Origin: Furcasterigmium furcatum
Taxonomy: Eukaryota > Ascomycota > Sordariomycetes > Glomerellales > Plectosphaerellaceae
Assembly: GCA_001599815.1 (NCBI GenBank)
Contig: BCIA01000005.1
Coordinates: 537,088 to 601,087 of the forward strand
Length of the DNA: 64,000 bases
Direction of reading: 5' to 3'
Both the position numbers and the translations under genes were made by a program. The notes beneath the pieces were generated by a model. The model was not told where the DNA came from, made no database searches, and worked only from the letters and a program-made list of their open reading frames with translations. Numbering within the stretch: the stretch's first letter is position 1; each line of letters starts with the position of its first letter. Of this stretch, positions 22,061 through 33,619 are shown in pieces.

Positions 22061-23836
22061 CTAGTAGCCGCCGGCATAAGGATACCGAGGGTCAGGTTGG
22101 GGCTGGGATCGAGGAACGCTAGAAAAGCCGTCCCCTGGGAAATATTGGTCCTGTGGAGAAGCATAGCCAGGCTGCGCGCCTCGCATCTCCGGCATCAGCG
22201 GATTGCGGCGTGGGTCGCCAGCGTGGCCCGGCCTTTGCTGCTCAAAGTCGCGATAGTTTGGGATGTTGATGGATGGAGGCCGGCGAGGTGTGGAGGGGGC
22301 CCCGTGACGGGGCGGTCGGGGTGGCTGATCATCGTAACCATGTTGTTGATAGATCGGCCGAGCGGACGTGCCGTGTCGGTTATCAGACTGGTAGTACTGC
22401 TGGCTCTGGCGACGGATCGATCCGCTGCTCCCGGGAGCAGTTGTGTAAACCCACGACCCGCTGCCGTCGCTTCGTGGGTCAGATGAGCCGCTGCTGGGGT
22501 AGTAGTCCTTCTCTCGCCTTTCCTGCCACTCCCGGGAGCGAGGGCGCAGGTTGCCCCTCGAATCCGGGCTGCTGGAGAACCTGAAGAAGTCTCTGCTGTC
22601 CCTGTGATGTCTGGGGCTCGTCGGGGAAGACGCGGATGGCCCGGGTGAAGCGGAGTTTCTCGAGCTGTTGACTTCAGCCCGATACTCCTCGAATCGCTTC
22701 TCAACCTCGGCCGCGCCCTGCTCCGCGCCTTGAGCTATGCCTTCAGCCCTGGCAGCCTCCTTGGCTTCTTCCTGAAGGGCCTTGACATGTCCCCAGCAAA
22801 GTTGAGGAGTGTCGCCCTGGTTGAGGGCCTCCTTCGCGCAGGTAGGCTCACTACATCCATGGCCGAGCTTTTGGCAGAAGCCACCCGCAAACTTGGCTGG
22901 CCTCTCACACGAGCCTTTCTTACACCTGTGCTTGGTGCATAGATCGCCGACGGGGCCCACGATGTTGGCGCAGTCGGGGTCGACGCAGACGTGCAGGCGG
23001 CAGTAGTTGCCCCTGTGCTTCAGAGCCTGGCAGTTCTCGACCTCACACTCGTGTACGTGACAGCCATGCGCATCGGCGTTTTTGAACATCGGGCAGCGCG
23101 GCTTCTCGCAGGTGTGGGCGAGGCAAAGTGGCCGGGGGGCGTCTCGTACGTTCTGGGCCTGGGCGTCGCAGTCTCGATCTGAGCAAGGTACCCAGCCGAA
23201 ATGCCGGGAGCAGTAGATGTCGTCGCCCTCGGCGAGGCTCTCGCAATTTGGCACGTCGCAAGGGGCCGGTTCGGGGGCCGGTGGTTGAGCGGGTGTAGGG
23301 TTCTGCCGCTCGCGCTGGTAGATCTCGCGCTGGTAGGCCTCAAGCTGGCGCCGGTAGGCCTCCTGCTGGTGGGCTTCGCGCTTGTTGTCGGCGTCGCGCT
23401 GGCGTCGGTGGCCCTCACACATGAAGGGCATCCGAGGGTCAGGGCGATCGCGAGGCATGGGGCCTCCCCCTGTAAGGTGGGAAGGCTTGTCGGGCACAAT
23501 GTGGCAGCCCTCAACGCAGCACTTCTCGTCTGCGATATGTCAGACACATGTCCAGGCCAAGGCTCGAGAATAGGGGCAACTTACGAATTCCACAGAAGCC
23601 TCTATTGTCCTTGACTGGGGTCGGGCAGAACGATCCATCGTCTGGGTGGTAGGAGTGGCATGTATCTAGTGATGCTATTAGCCCGCGTCCAAGCCAAGCG
23701 GCGTGCTGGGTGGTAACTCACGACGGTAGCAGTGTTGAGAGTAGACCTTAACATCCCGGGAAAGGTTGCGATGGCAGATCTCCCTTTGCTTGCCACCCCT
23801 GTGCTCGCAAACTGGGCATATTTCGATGCGCGTCAT
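22061..23836 (-). CDS. Cys/His-module protein B, tandem paralogue of protein A, function unknown
   Basis: Spliced model complement(22061-23529, 23585-23665, 23722-23836), 554 aa. It shares exon number, intron phases and domain order with protein A. The N-terminus (MTRIEICPVCEHRGG) carries loose Cys/His units over the first two exons and a CCVEGC..FMCEGH unit at about 69-105. A Gln/Arg/Glu helical stretch follows (about 107-142), then seven units of C-x4-C-xn-C-x2/4-H at about 156-313, for example CEVENC..YCRLH and CVDPDC..LCTKH. These align one-to-one with protein A. A coiled-coil-like Glu/Ala segment (about 316-350) and a disordered Ser/Pro/Arg/Tyr tail complete it. No signal peptide or membrane helix. 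Zinc binding and a scaffold role are inference; no function is known to me. Confidence 0.78.
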
Positions 23837-25577
23837 GATGGCGGAATGGCACGGGATGCTGGGGTATGCTAGGGTAAGTGGTGACTCTCGCTCGGGTACA
23901 ATGGGTAGATATATGGTAGGTCGGCGTAGATATGTTGACGTTGAGTGGTGGGATATCAAGGGGAGATGTTTCTCTGTGGCCGAGAAGGGGTGTTTGGCGG
24001 GATATATGAGGGACGGGAGGGACAGCGTGAATTCCATCGCAAGAGTCATGGCTGGATGGCATCACATGTTGTATTTATGAGTTGGGGGGAGTATTTTTTT
24101 GTAAATTGGCCCCCAGGGAGGCAGATAGACAGAAAAGAGGTCTGCCCGTTGCCTGTGGCACACTCGCTGGTGTGGTGGGTGTGGTCCCGGTGTGTGGCAG
24201 AGTCACTGCCACTCTCCCTCCCGACCCATCCTTGGTTGCCTTTCCTCCGTCCGTCTGCTTATATCATCACGGCCAGGCACGGCGAGCCTCTACTGCCGCT
24301 ATCCAGGAGACAGGTTACACTTCTCTGTGTTGCTTGGGACCTTATCCAGGGCGGTCAAGCAGGAGAAACTGCCATGTGCCACTCGAATGAGTGGTTGATT
24401 GTGCACCACGAAGTCAAGGTCGAGCGGAAGGCGGAATCCATCAGTGGGCATGGAGGAAACGACCGCTTAGAGAGTCATGGAAGTGGCAAGAAAGGTCTGA
24501 ACCCGTCTCCCTGACTTTTAGCTGCGAATTCGAGTCTTCTAGAAATTACAATTCGGAAACAATGTTCGTGGGAGTCCGGCGCAAGCGGTTCGGTGATGTC
24601 GAAGTTCGATGGCGGTGTGTGGGCCGCCGTAACCGGCCGGCCGACCTGGCCTGGCTGCCTCCCAGCGCTTCCACATTGGGTGCGTCTTCCTACATACAAC
24701 CGACCACAGCTCGGAAGACACACGCAGAGAAGCAATTGAGTTCGCCAGAGTGGTTCGCAATGAAAAACACTCCAACAATGCTGCCTACGAGGCAATTCCC
24801 AGTTCCGAAAGCCGTCGTGGCTTGGGGGACACCAAGATCCATATCGCCACCGGCCGGCTCAGCGTCTCCTCTGCAGTTACAATTACACTTTGCTCTCGGG
24901 CTGCGCCGACGCCAGCCCTCGATCAGCCGGCAACGTGCCAGCCGGTGCTTGAGCAAAGACAGCCTGACAGTTCATCCGTGCAATGCATCGAGCTGGGCCA
25001 ATCTTCGCCTGTGTTCTCGCTGCCAAACTGCACAAAACCTTGTCGGAAGGTTTGCGCCCACGTCGAGCGTCGAGCTGGACCATTCAATCCCGTTCGAGGT
25101 CCATCAAGCGTAACCTCAAGAGGCTTGCTGCATGAGGAGGCAGGCCTGAAGGCTGGGGCACCGAGGAGGGAATATAAGTAAGGAGCTGTCCGTCCTCCGA
25201 TTTCCACTGCATTCAGACCTCGGGTGTTTTTCCTCTAAGCCTACGCCGACTCTGGAACTCGACAAACCTGGACACCAGGAACACCAGGCGGTGCTGCCCA
25301 AGGTCGTACAAGCACATCTCCTCCTCGGCCATGCTCCCGTTGCTGCCTGCTTGCGACATCACCATCCGCCTGATCAGCTCGGCGAGGGTCCGTCGTCATC
25401 AAGTCGGCCGGCTCAGGCAACCCGGATTTTCCATTTCCAAAGACGCTTCGCCCCCAATGCAACAGCCGCCTTCCACCATGACAACCCCCCCGACCGTCGG
25501 CTCCCTCCAAACCCATGCGGCCGCCCGAACGAGAACCGCTCTCACACCTTGCCTCACACCCCGCCTCACGCGCTGCC
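23837..25577. other. 1.7 kb intergenic: gene B promoter and GH43 3' flank
   Basis: No supported gene. The open frame spanning 24391-25113 (240 codons) has low-complexity composition, no recognisable motif and no supporting splice context, so it is not called. Short T- and G-rich runs occur at about 24083-24115. Confidence 0.45.
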
Positions 25578-27200
25578 TCACGCCTCGTCCCGCCTGTTCT
25601 TACACTTCACGGGCTCAGGCGGATACACCACGATCCGGTCCAGGTCCGCCCCCTTGTAGTCGAACCCGTTGTACAGCCCGCCCACGGTAATCGTGTTCTC
25701 GCTCCCCTCGTCCAGCTCCAGCAGCAGCGGCGAGCTGATGATGACCCCCTTGTGCGTGTCGCGCTGGTACAGCGTCTCCGGCGCCTCCTCGCGCCCGTTC
25801 ACCACCACGCTGCTGATCCTCCTCAGCTGCCACGCGCCCCCGATCCTGTCCGGCTGCCCCATCGGCTGGTCGCCGAACCCCATGTCGTCCGTGTTCTGGT
25901 GGTAGAACGACACCCACTGCTTCCTGCCGCCGCCCGCGCCCTTGATCCCGCTGAACGTGACGGTGCTGTCGTTGCCGTAGATCCCCGTCGCGATGCGCCC
26001 GCCGGACGCGAAGCTCGCCTCCTGGAGGAACGCGCCGCCGGCCGTCTCCGCCTCGTGGGCGGGGTACGTCTCGCCCTCGATGGGGGTGACCTCGCCCGTC
26101 TCGACGTCCAGGTCGTACACGTCGTGCCAGACGAGCTCGAGTGAGCCCTTCTCCTCGTCGATCCTGATGGGGAGCCAGATGTAGCGCGCCTCCCAGATCG
26201 AGTTGAGGTCCCACTGGTCGCCAATGTAGAGGTATGTCGTCTCCTTGGTGCCGTCGATGCGCATCGAGAAGCCCGACTGCGAGCTGAACGTGCGAGTGTA
26301 CGGCGGCGCGATCATGAAGGGTTGGCTCCACGGGCCCGTGAGGTTGTCGGCCCGGAACGCGACCACGTTGTTCGGGCGGTAGCCGGTCTTGTGGCTCATG
26401 ATGGCGAAGTAGCTCTGGTCCGTCTGGATGATCGTGGGCGCCTCGAGGTCATACTTGTCCCACCGGTGCGTGACCTCCTCCACCTCGGTGACGTCCTCGT
26501 TGAACACGGAGAGATACACGTCCCGGCCCTCCACGCTGTCGCCGTTGGAGTACAGCGAGTACGTGCGGCCGTCGTTGCGGTCCGTGAACATCCCGAAATC
26601 CTGTGACCAGTTGCCCAGGGGGGCCGTGGCGTCGACAAACGTGTACGGGCCGGTGATGTTGGGCGATGTGGCCAGGCCCTGCAGCAGGAGGGAGTACTTG
26701 TCGTCGTCAGCGTGCCACCACATCTACAATTCCAAGTCAGCCTCGTTGATCCATGTTTCCGTACGTTACGGGAGGCCGGGCCGCTCACATGGTACTCCCC
26801 CGTCTCATGGCTGTACACGACCTTGGGCCGCTGGATGATCATGTCGGGAGACACGTACTCGTGGCCTTCCTCCGGGACTGTTTCGCAGTGGTTAGCACAT
26901 TGTAAGTGGTGACAGCAGGCGGCCCGGCCAGCACTCACTCAACGCCAGGCCGTGACTCTCCCAAGTTACAAGATCGTCGGAGCTGTAAACGGAAACTCCG
27001 CCGCCCTCTTCTTGTCCTTCCAGCTTGTATTCCCCAAACCAATAGAAACGAGACGTTTCTTCATCGCGGGTAATTCCTCCAGCGTGGGCGTGGATGATCT
27101 CGCCGTCCGTGTCCCGCCATCGGGCCCCGGGGACGATCCATCTCGCGCTGGCGAGCGAGGAGAGAAGCAGGGCCGACGAGAGAGCCTTGGCCACAACCAT
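25578..27200 (-). CDS. Secreted GH43 (subfamily 24-like) exo-beta-1,3-galactanase with C-terminal CBM35-like domain
   Basis: Spliced model complement(25578-26723, 26789-26877, 26939-27200), 498 aa. A signal peptide (MVVAKALSSALLLSSLASA) ends before RW. The five-bladed propeller begins with ARWRDTDGEIIHAHAGGI and FYWFGEYK, continues with QRPKVVY and MWWHADDD, and has Glu211 in DLEAPTII and Gln266 in TRTFSSQSGF. In the characterised family member from Phanerochaete the equivalent Glu is the acid and a Gln stands where other GH43 enzymes have the base Asp, so this pattern favours subfamily 24. Residues about 330-498 resemble a CBM35 beta-sandwich (TYPAHEAETAGGAF through LYNGFDYKGADLDRIVVY). It would release galactose from the beta-1,3-galactan backbone of arabinogalactan, outside the cell. 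Substrate not proven by sequence alone. Confidence 0.85.
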
Positions 27201-28349
27201 GGTAGCGGTGTAAATCAACGGGCCGGAATGACGAAAAGGGGGATGGTGCTTGCGCGGTCGTTGGGCATGAGATGGCTACACGGACACTGGAGGCGATGGT
27301 AAGAACGTTTGAGACGCCTTGTGCGATGTGGTACCCGGCCTTTTATCCTATTCTCGGAGAAGAGCTCAGAGAAACGGCTTTTGGTACCTCATTCCACTAG
27401 ATCTTGTGACGGGGAAGCCTGTTCCAAGGCACAGAGTGCCATCGAGAGCGCTCAGCCGGTGGTCAATGACCCGAACCGCCGAGCAGGACGACATACGGTG
27501 TCGTCAATACTCCGCCTTCGTACAACGCTGGGCCGTTGTCGATGCATGATGATCCCCTGGGGTGCATCTGTCTCCAGCTAGGAACCAGAATATTTGATTT
27601 CTTGCATCGGGCAGTGTTCACGTTGAACAGGCGGCCGCCCTCTCGGCCGTGGTACGGGTAGATGCATCCCCAGGGGCTCTGAAGTCTGGGGGTCTCAAAT
27701 CTGTCCGACCATCACCAACGCTACATCTGATATAGGTCGGTAATGTTTGCAATGGAAGCCTAGTTCATATCCCCGAAAGCGCGTCCCGTGGCTCGTCATC
27801 CCGTCAGGGCAGAGACGCGAGGCCTCCTGAGGGCCATTCGAGGGGCAAGTTGCACCGAACATGCATGCCCATGGAGCTCGCGAACCTGAGCTCGCAAACG
27901 AACACAAGCCCCCCCCCCCCCCGGATCCCTCTTTCGCCAGTTGGCGGGGGATGTCGATCCCATCGAAACTACCGGTGGGATATCTAGACCTTCATTGGGC
28001 CGCATCTCGATACGCCCATGGGGCCTGGCGGGGTTCTCCACAAGTGCCGGTCTACCCGGACCCTCATGTCCGTGAAAAGGCACCAAAGCGGGGGAAACAT
28101 TCATCAATATGGATTGGGGACGTGTACTTCACTCAAAATGTGCTGGTATGCTCTACTCGACGGGATATCTACTCGCGAGCTGCAGACCAGCTATCCAAGC
28201 ATCATCTGCCCAGACCTCCACAACACCCTTGTTCATGTCTGACGCCGTCTCCCAGGGCCTCCGAACTCCCTCACGCCTCCGCTCGCCCGTCCCATGCCAA
28301 TGCCGCGCCCAAAAAACTCAGAAAAGCGCAACGCCCGCTCGCAGGCCGC
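27201..28349. other. Intergenic: GH43 promoter and MetRS 3' flank
   Basis: No gene is supported. The stretch contains a 14-base poly-C run at 27909-27922. Open frames on the plus strand here only extend the antisense shadow of the MetRS gene. Confidence 0.45.
27909..27922. repeat. Poly-C homopolymer (14 bases)
   Basis: Fourteen consecutive C bases in non-coding sequence; the length is likely to be unreliable in the assembly and polymorphic in nature. Confidence 0.9.
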
Positions 28350-30838
28350 TCAAGAAGTATGCATCTCCGTCTTGGCGATCGCCTGGGTGACCGCCTCGAT
28401 CGCGGGGTCGGCATCAAGTCTCTTCTCCTCCGACTCGACGCTGGGACCGGCACCGGGAGCGGTCGCGGTGCCATCGGCCTCGGCCACGGCGGCGGCCTTG
28501 GCAGCCTCCTTCTTAAGACGCTTCTTCTCCTTCTCGCGCTCCTTAGCCGCCTTCTTCTCCGCCGCCTTACGAGCGGCCTCCTCCTTCTGCTTCCGCACCT
28601 CCTCGCCTCCGAACGCGTCCTTCCACTCGTCGATCTTGGTGGCAGCGATCTGAGTGAAGAGGTGCTTGGGTTCGCCGAGCTTCTGGCCGGGCTTGATGGC
28701 GTCGACAATGAAGGTGTCGGGAATCGAGGCCTGGGGCTCGCATCCGAGCTGCTCGAAGATCGCCTTGGAGGTCGTGGGCATGTAGGGGGTGAGGAGGCTG
28801 GCAATGAGGCCGATCTGGTTGAGACCTGCGCCGATGATGGCAGCGCAGCGATCGGGCTCCTCTGTCAGCAGCCTGTTATCGAGCTTGTTGTCCTGCAGGA
28901 GCTTGTTGCCGAGGGCCGAGATGCCCAGGATGACCCTAAGGCCATCCCTCATCTTGCAGTTCTCCATGTGGCCGATGTACTCCCTGAGGAGACCATTGAC
29001 GAGCTCGACGTGGTTCGACAGGTACTCGTCGAGGCCGTGCTTGGTGTAATCGGGGACCGTGGAGTCGAGCTTCGCGGTGGCGAACTTGATGACTGCTTTT
29101 TGTCAGCGATGCTCTCCAAGATTGAGAGTCTTGCCTACCTCTCTGGCAGAAGTTGCCAAGGTTCTTCAGAAGCTCGTTGTTGTTGCCACTGTGGAAGATT
29201 AGCCATGCTGCTCGAGGCCCAACGCAACAAGATTCACTCACTCAACCAGCTCTTGCCACATGAACTCGGAATCGGCCGTCTCGGGCCGGCGAGAAAGCAG
29301 GTAGTATCGCCAGACGTCGATAGGCACGCCGGTCTCCTTGACCTGGGTGCCGAAAACGCCGACGCCTCTTGACTTGCTGAACTTGCCGCCCTCGTAGTTG
29401 AGGTACTCGGTAGTCGAGATCTTGTGCAGCTTTGTCCAGTTCTGGCCCGTGCCGATCAAAGAAGCCGGGAAGATGATTGTGTGAAAGGGGACATTGTCTG
29501 TGATGAATTAGCGCCAGGTCTTCCAAAGAGATCATTCGAGTCTCGAACCTTTGCCCATGAATTGGTACTGCAATGCTGTCAGCGATGTTCATCACGGTAC
29601 GCGAGGGAGTTCCTTACAAGCTTGACATCCTCGGGGGCCTTCCACCACTGCTCCCAGAGCTTGTCGTCGGGGCCAGAGTCGGGGCCGTCGGTGTAGTTCT
29701 TCGTGATGGAAACGTAGCCAATGCAGGCCTGCGACGAAGTCAGCCCCATTATCCCTAATACGCAGCCAGAAATCCCGTACATCAAACCAGACGTAGAACT
29801 TCTTCAGGGCGTACTCCTTGCCCACAACGTCCGTGGGCACCTGAATACCCCAATTCAGATCACGAGTGATACCTCGCGGCTTGAGGCCCTTATCGATCCA
29901 AGCCTGGGTGATGCTGATGGCGTTCTGACTCCACGCGCCACCCTCGCTCGCCTTGTGAAACCACTCCACCAGCGGCTCCTTGAGGCCGTCCAGCTTCAGG
30001 TAAAGGTGCTTCGTCTTCCTCTTCTCGGGCGTCGCGCCGTCCAGCTTGCAGCGGGGGTTGATGAGCCATCCAGTGGCCTTGGCAGCGACATCATCGTCGG
30101 TCTTAGCCGCGCCGGCTTCGGGTTCGGGCTCGAGGGGGTCGAGAAGGTTGCCGCACCTGTGTCCGTCAGTGAACGCCTCCCAGTGAGTCACGAAGAGGTC
30201 TCCTTACTTGTCGCACTGGTCACCGCGCGCGTCGGCATAGCCGCAGATGCTGCACTCTCCCTCCACGAACCGATCGGCAAGGAACTTTCCGTGGACCGCG
30301 CAGTAGGGCTGCGTCGTCTCGCGCTCCTCAATGAATCCGTTATCCCAGAGCCTAGCCAGCGCGTTAGCATGCCGAATTCCCCAGTCCTCCCGGGCTTATT
30401 CTTGCGAAGAGCATACTTTGTGAAGATGGCCTGCACAATCTCTGTTCCCTGCGAAGTGGGCGTCCGGCCGAAGATGTCGAACGACAGGTTGAAAGAGTCG
30501 TAGATCTCCTTGTGAATTGCGTGGTACTTCTTGCACAGCGTCTCGGGATCGACGCCTTCCTCGAGTGCCTTGGTCTCGGTGGCCGTGCCGTACTCGTCGC
30601 TGCCGCAGATGAAGATGGTGGGGTTGCCCCGGGCACGGGAGAACCGGGCGAAGACGTCGGCGGAGAGGACGCTGCCGATGATGTTGCCGAGATGGGGGAC
30701 GTTGTTGACGTATGGGAGGCTGGGGAGGGTCAGCATTGGCCGTAGAAGGCCATCGTGAACTAGGAGGCAGACTCACGCGCTCGTGATGAGGATGTTGTTT
30801 TTCCCCTTGACGGGGAGGATCGGTCCTTTGGCAGCCAT
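28350..30838 (-). CDS. MES1: Cytosolic methionyl-tRNA synthetase
   Basis: Nine exons, complement(28350-29092, 29139-29188, 29242-29497, 29549-29567, 29618-29728, 29781-30156, 30208-30351, 30417-30719, 30777-30838), encode 687 aa. The class I signature HLGN is at 30-33 and the KMSKS-type loop KFSKS at 377-381. A zinc-knuckle region reads ECSICGYADARGDQCDKCGN, and FDACIGYVSI and FMGKDNVPFHT are diagnostic of MetRS. The C-terminus carries the helical anticodon-binding domain and then a Lys/Glu/Ala-rich tail (about 600-687), as in many eukaryotic synthetases. No mitochondrial presequence: the protein opens MAAKGPILPVKGK. Introns are only 46-65 bp. One exon is just 19 nt (YQFMGK plus one base). 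It charges tRNA-Met for initiation and elongation. Confidence 0.95.
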
Positions 30839-31401
30839 TTTGGCGAGGAAGCGGGGTTGATTGGTGTCTGGCACCTCGATTGATGGGTCGTGTCGAGCTA
30901 ATGCGAGTTCTTCTGCGTCTTGATCGGTTCAAAAACTGGTGGTCGGAGTCATAGACCACCGTAGATGGGAGGAGGATGCGGTGGCTTGGGAGTTGAAGGT
31001 GATGGGAGTCATACGCATGAATCGCTCCACGTTCCAGAGGGCGCAAAAGCGCTGTGCGCCGCCTTCCTGGAGGATCAATGGCGACAGCCCCGCACTAGTC
31101 CGTTTTGGGCAATGAGGGGCAAGAGCGCTGGCAGAGGTCGCAACGGGCACCACTGACGGGTACCTTTTTGCAATCGAGTTTATTATCAGGGGCATCTTCC
31201 TCGAGCATTAGGGCAAAGATTATTGAGAGGAAGATGCAGGTCATCCCGGTCGGATTGTCATTTTGGTCCTAGACCCGACAGCTGCCCGCTGGCCGGCAAC
31301 TCCCCAACATCACGTACAGTTCGGGCTGGCACACCCAGATCTATCATGCAAACCGCCTTTTATTCATGTCTTCGTAGCTATACACAATCCCCCGGAGCCT
31401 C
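30839..31401. other. Intergenic: MetRS promoter and ADH 3' flank
   Basis: Nothing beyond flanking sequence is visible; no TATA box or long open frame with coding character. Confidence 0.45.
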
Positions 31402-32543
31402 TTACGCACCGAAGGCCTCCTCGTAGCCGGTCATGCAGTAGCGGTAGCGGACCTTGGACGCCTCGACACCCTGCATGGCCTGCTTCAGGCCGTCGGCGCT
31501 GATGGGGATCTTCTCGACCCAGGTCCACAGCTTCTTCTCCGCGGCGAGGTTCAGCATCTCGAGGGTCTCCCGCCTGCTGCCCAGGTGGGAGCTGCCGATG
31601 AGGCAGCCGTTAGGGAGGAAGTCCTGGTTGCGGACGGAGAAGCCGCCGCCGCCGGGCAGGCCGACGGACACCCACCTGCCGTGGACGTCGAGGAGGGTGA
31701 GGTAGGTCGACAGGTCGAAGCCGTCGGAGGAAGAGGCAGTGTTGACGATGAGATCGAAGGTCATCCTATGAGGCTCGTTCCAGTCCTTCTCAGCGGTCGC
31801 GATGTAGCCGTCGGCGCCCATCTTGAGGGAGTCGGCCTCCTTGGAGCGCGAGCGGGAGATGGCCCAGACCTCGGCACCCAGGGCCTTGGCGAACAGGACA
31901 CCGAAGTGGCCGATGCCGCCGACACCGACGATTCCGATCTTCTTGCCGGGGCCGGCGCCGTTGCGGACGAGGGGAGAGTAGGCGGTCAGGCCGGCGCACA
32001 GCATGGGGGCGGCGACCTCGCTGGGCAGGCTATCGGGGATGGGGAACACCCAGTGCTGGTGAGTGCGGACGTGGGAGGAGTAGCCGCCCTGAGAGACGAC
32101 GCCCGAGTCGGGCCAGGTGGCGCCGTAGGTGTCGAGCTGGTCCTTGCAGTATGTCTCGTTGTCGTTCTTGCACTGCTTGCAGTCCAGGCAGGCCCAGCTC
32201 TGCGCGCCAACGCCAACACGGTCACCCTCCTTGACGGTGGTCACCTTGGAGCCGACCTTGATCGCCTTGCCGACAATCTCTGTGAAGAACGAGTCAGCTC
32301 AACGCAGCGCGTCTCACGAGCTCTCGAGTCAAACTCACCGTGACCGACAGCCAGGGGGTAGGGCTGGGCGCCCCAGTCACCGCGGACGGTGTGAACATCG
32401 CTGGAGCAGACACCGCAGCACTCGATCTTGATGTCAATGTCGTAGTCGCCGAAGGGCTTGGGGTCGAACTCCTGCTTGTGGAATTCCTGCCAGGTCTCGG
32501 CGCTCTTGACCTGGAAGCCGCTGAACTTCTCGGGGTAAGGCAT
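31402..32543 (-). CDS. NADP-dependent zinc alcohol dehydrogenase (ADH6/cinnamyl-alcohol-dehydrogenase type)
   Basis: Two exons, complement(31402-32279, 32339-32543), encode 360 aa, the standard medium-chain dehydrogenase length. Catalytic zinc ligands are readable as Cys46 in CCGVCSSDVH with His68-Glu69 in VGHEIVG. Structural zinc ligands are Cys99, 102, 105 and 113 in ACLDCKQCKNDNETYC. The Rossmann glycine motif is GIVGVGGIGHFGV, followed by a Ser/Arg-rich stretch (SRSRSKEA) of the kind that binds the NADP phosphate. The family reduces a wide range of aliphatic and aromatic aldehydes in the cytosol. The single intron splits the GH-E site, at codon 69. A purine-rich block on the plus strand (32622-32650), read as CT-rich on the gene strand, lies about 80-107 bases before the start. 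Confidence 0.93.
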
Positions 32544-33619
32544 GGTGTCTGGTTGATGTGTGAATGCGAGGAAGGGTATCAGAGAAGAAGACAACGAGTT
32601 GTATGAATCTGGACGGAGAGCAGAGGAGGGAGAGAGAGGAGGAGGAGAGGACGGCTTCACGCCGCGAGGCAGACGACCAGGTTAATAAAAAAAAATCCCG
32701 GCGAGCAGCTCCTCCGTCACTCTGTCAACCCCCACCTCCATCCAACAATCGCTCGTCGCATTTTGCCCCGCGTCGAGCTATCCACGAAGGAGGGGCAGGT
32801 CGGCGCGACTCCAAGGGGACCTTCGATCCCATGATGTAACGGACCCAGTGTGCAGGGTGTGTGCCCAGCCATGTCTACCCCCAAATGGGCCGTAGACTGC
32901 CAGAAAGCCCGTTCTGGGCGGCTTCGACGGCCTACCCGTCGGGTGCCGCAAAGAACAGCGATTGGTCTCCCAAGCAAAGTGATGCCGCCTAGCCCCGCGA
33001 TGGCCCCCCACTGGTTGACGGCGGGAGACGGTTCGAGACAATTTGTCCGGAAGATGTTCCGATCCGGTGCCGAATTCTCCGTCAATGGGATGCTGTTCAG
33101 GGCGGGCAAAGTTGGAGAATTGGGGAACGAGTCAGGGGGATGTCGGGCAGAAGAGCCCGGAGTGCAGATTGAAATCGAGCAAGTCAAGGACAAGAGGAAA
33201 CTGGACCGGAGAAAAGGAGGGATGAGGAGGCATCCAGAAGCAGCTGGCTCTGATGCACAGGGGCCGATTGACTACCGGGGTGACTGCGCCCATAAAGACC
33301 GCTCGTGTCCTCTGTCGAGCCGACATGGTGAACACATGCGTATTCCCGATGATCTAGGGGCGCCCATCCCGCCAGCGGGCTTCTTGGGGTCCGCTGGCGT
33401 CAGGCACGTCGGCAACAGGTCGGGTTTTGACACCGAGGGGGGATACGCGCCATGCTGCCCGGCCAGTTTCCCCACGACGGTTGTGGAGACGTCGGGTATG
33501 CGAGGAATGGGCTCCAGCCGGCTCGCGGAGGAGCACTCGGGCGAACTGCCGACCGACCTGTCCGGCTCTTGTTGCTGCTTCGTCTCGAAGTTGTGCGTCT
33601 GCGTTCAGACCATGCCAGC
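32544..33619. other. Intergenic: ADH promoter and 3' flank of the DUF7704-type gene
   Basis: It contains the CT-rich promoter block for the ADH gene and a 9-base poly-A run (32687-32695). A 302-codon plus-strand open frame (32850-33758) crosses into the next gene in antisense and is not accepted as coding. Confidence 0.5.
32622..32650 (-). promoter_or_regulatory. CT-rich promoter/leader block of the ADH gene
   Basis: On the minus strand this is an almost pure pyrimidine tract about 80-107 bases upstream of the ADH start codon. Such tracts commonly mark the start region of highly expressed fungal genes. Level of expression is inference. Confidence 0.4.

Noticed and set aside
27861..29372. 503-codon plus-strand open frame antisense to the MetRS gene
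   Set aside because: Leu/Arg-rich shadow of the Lys/Glu-rich C-terminus and anticodon domain of MetRS; no motif of its own.
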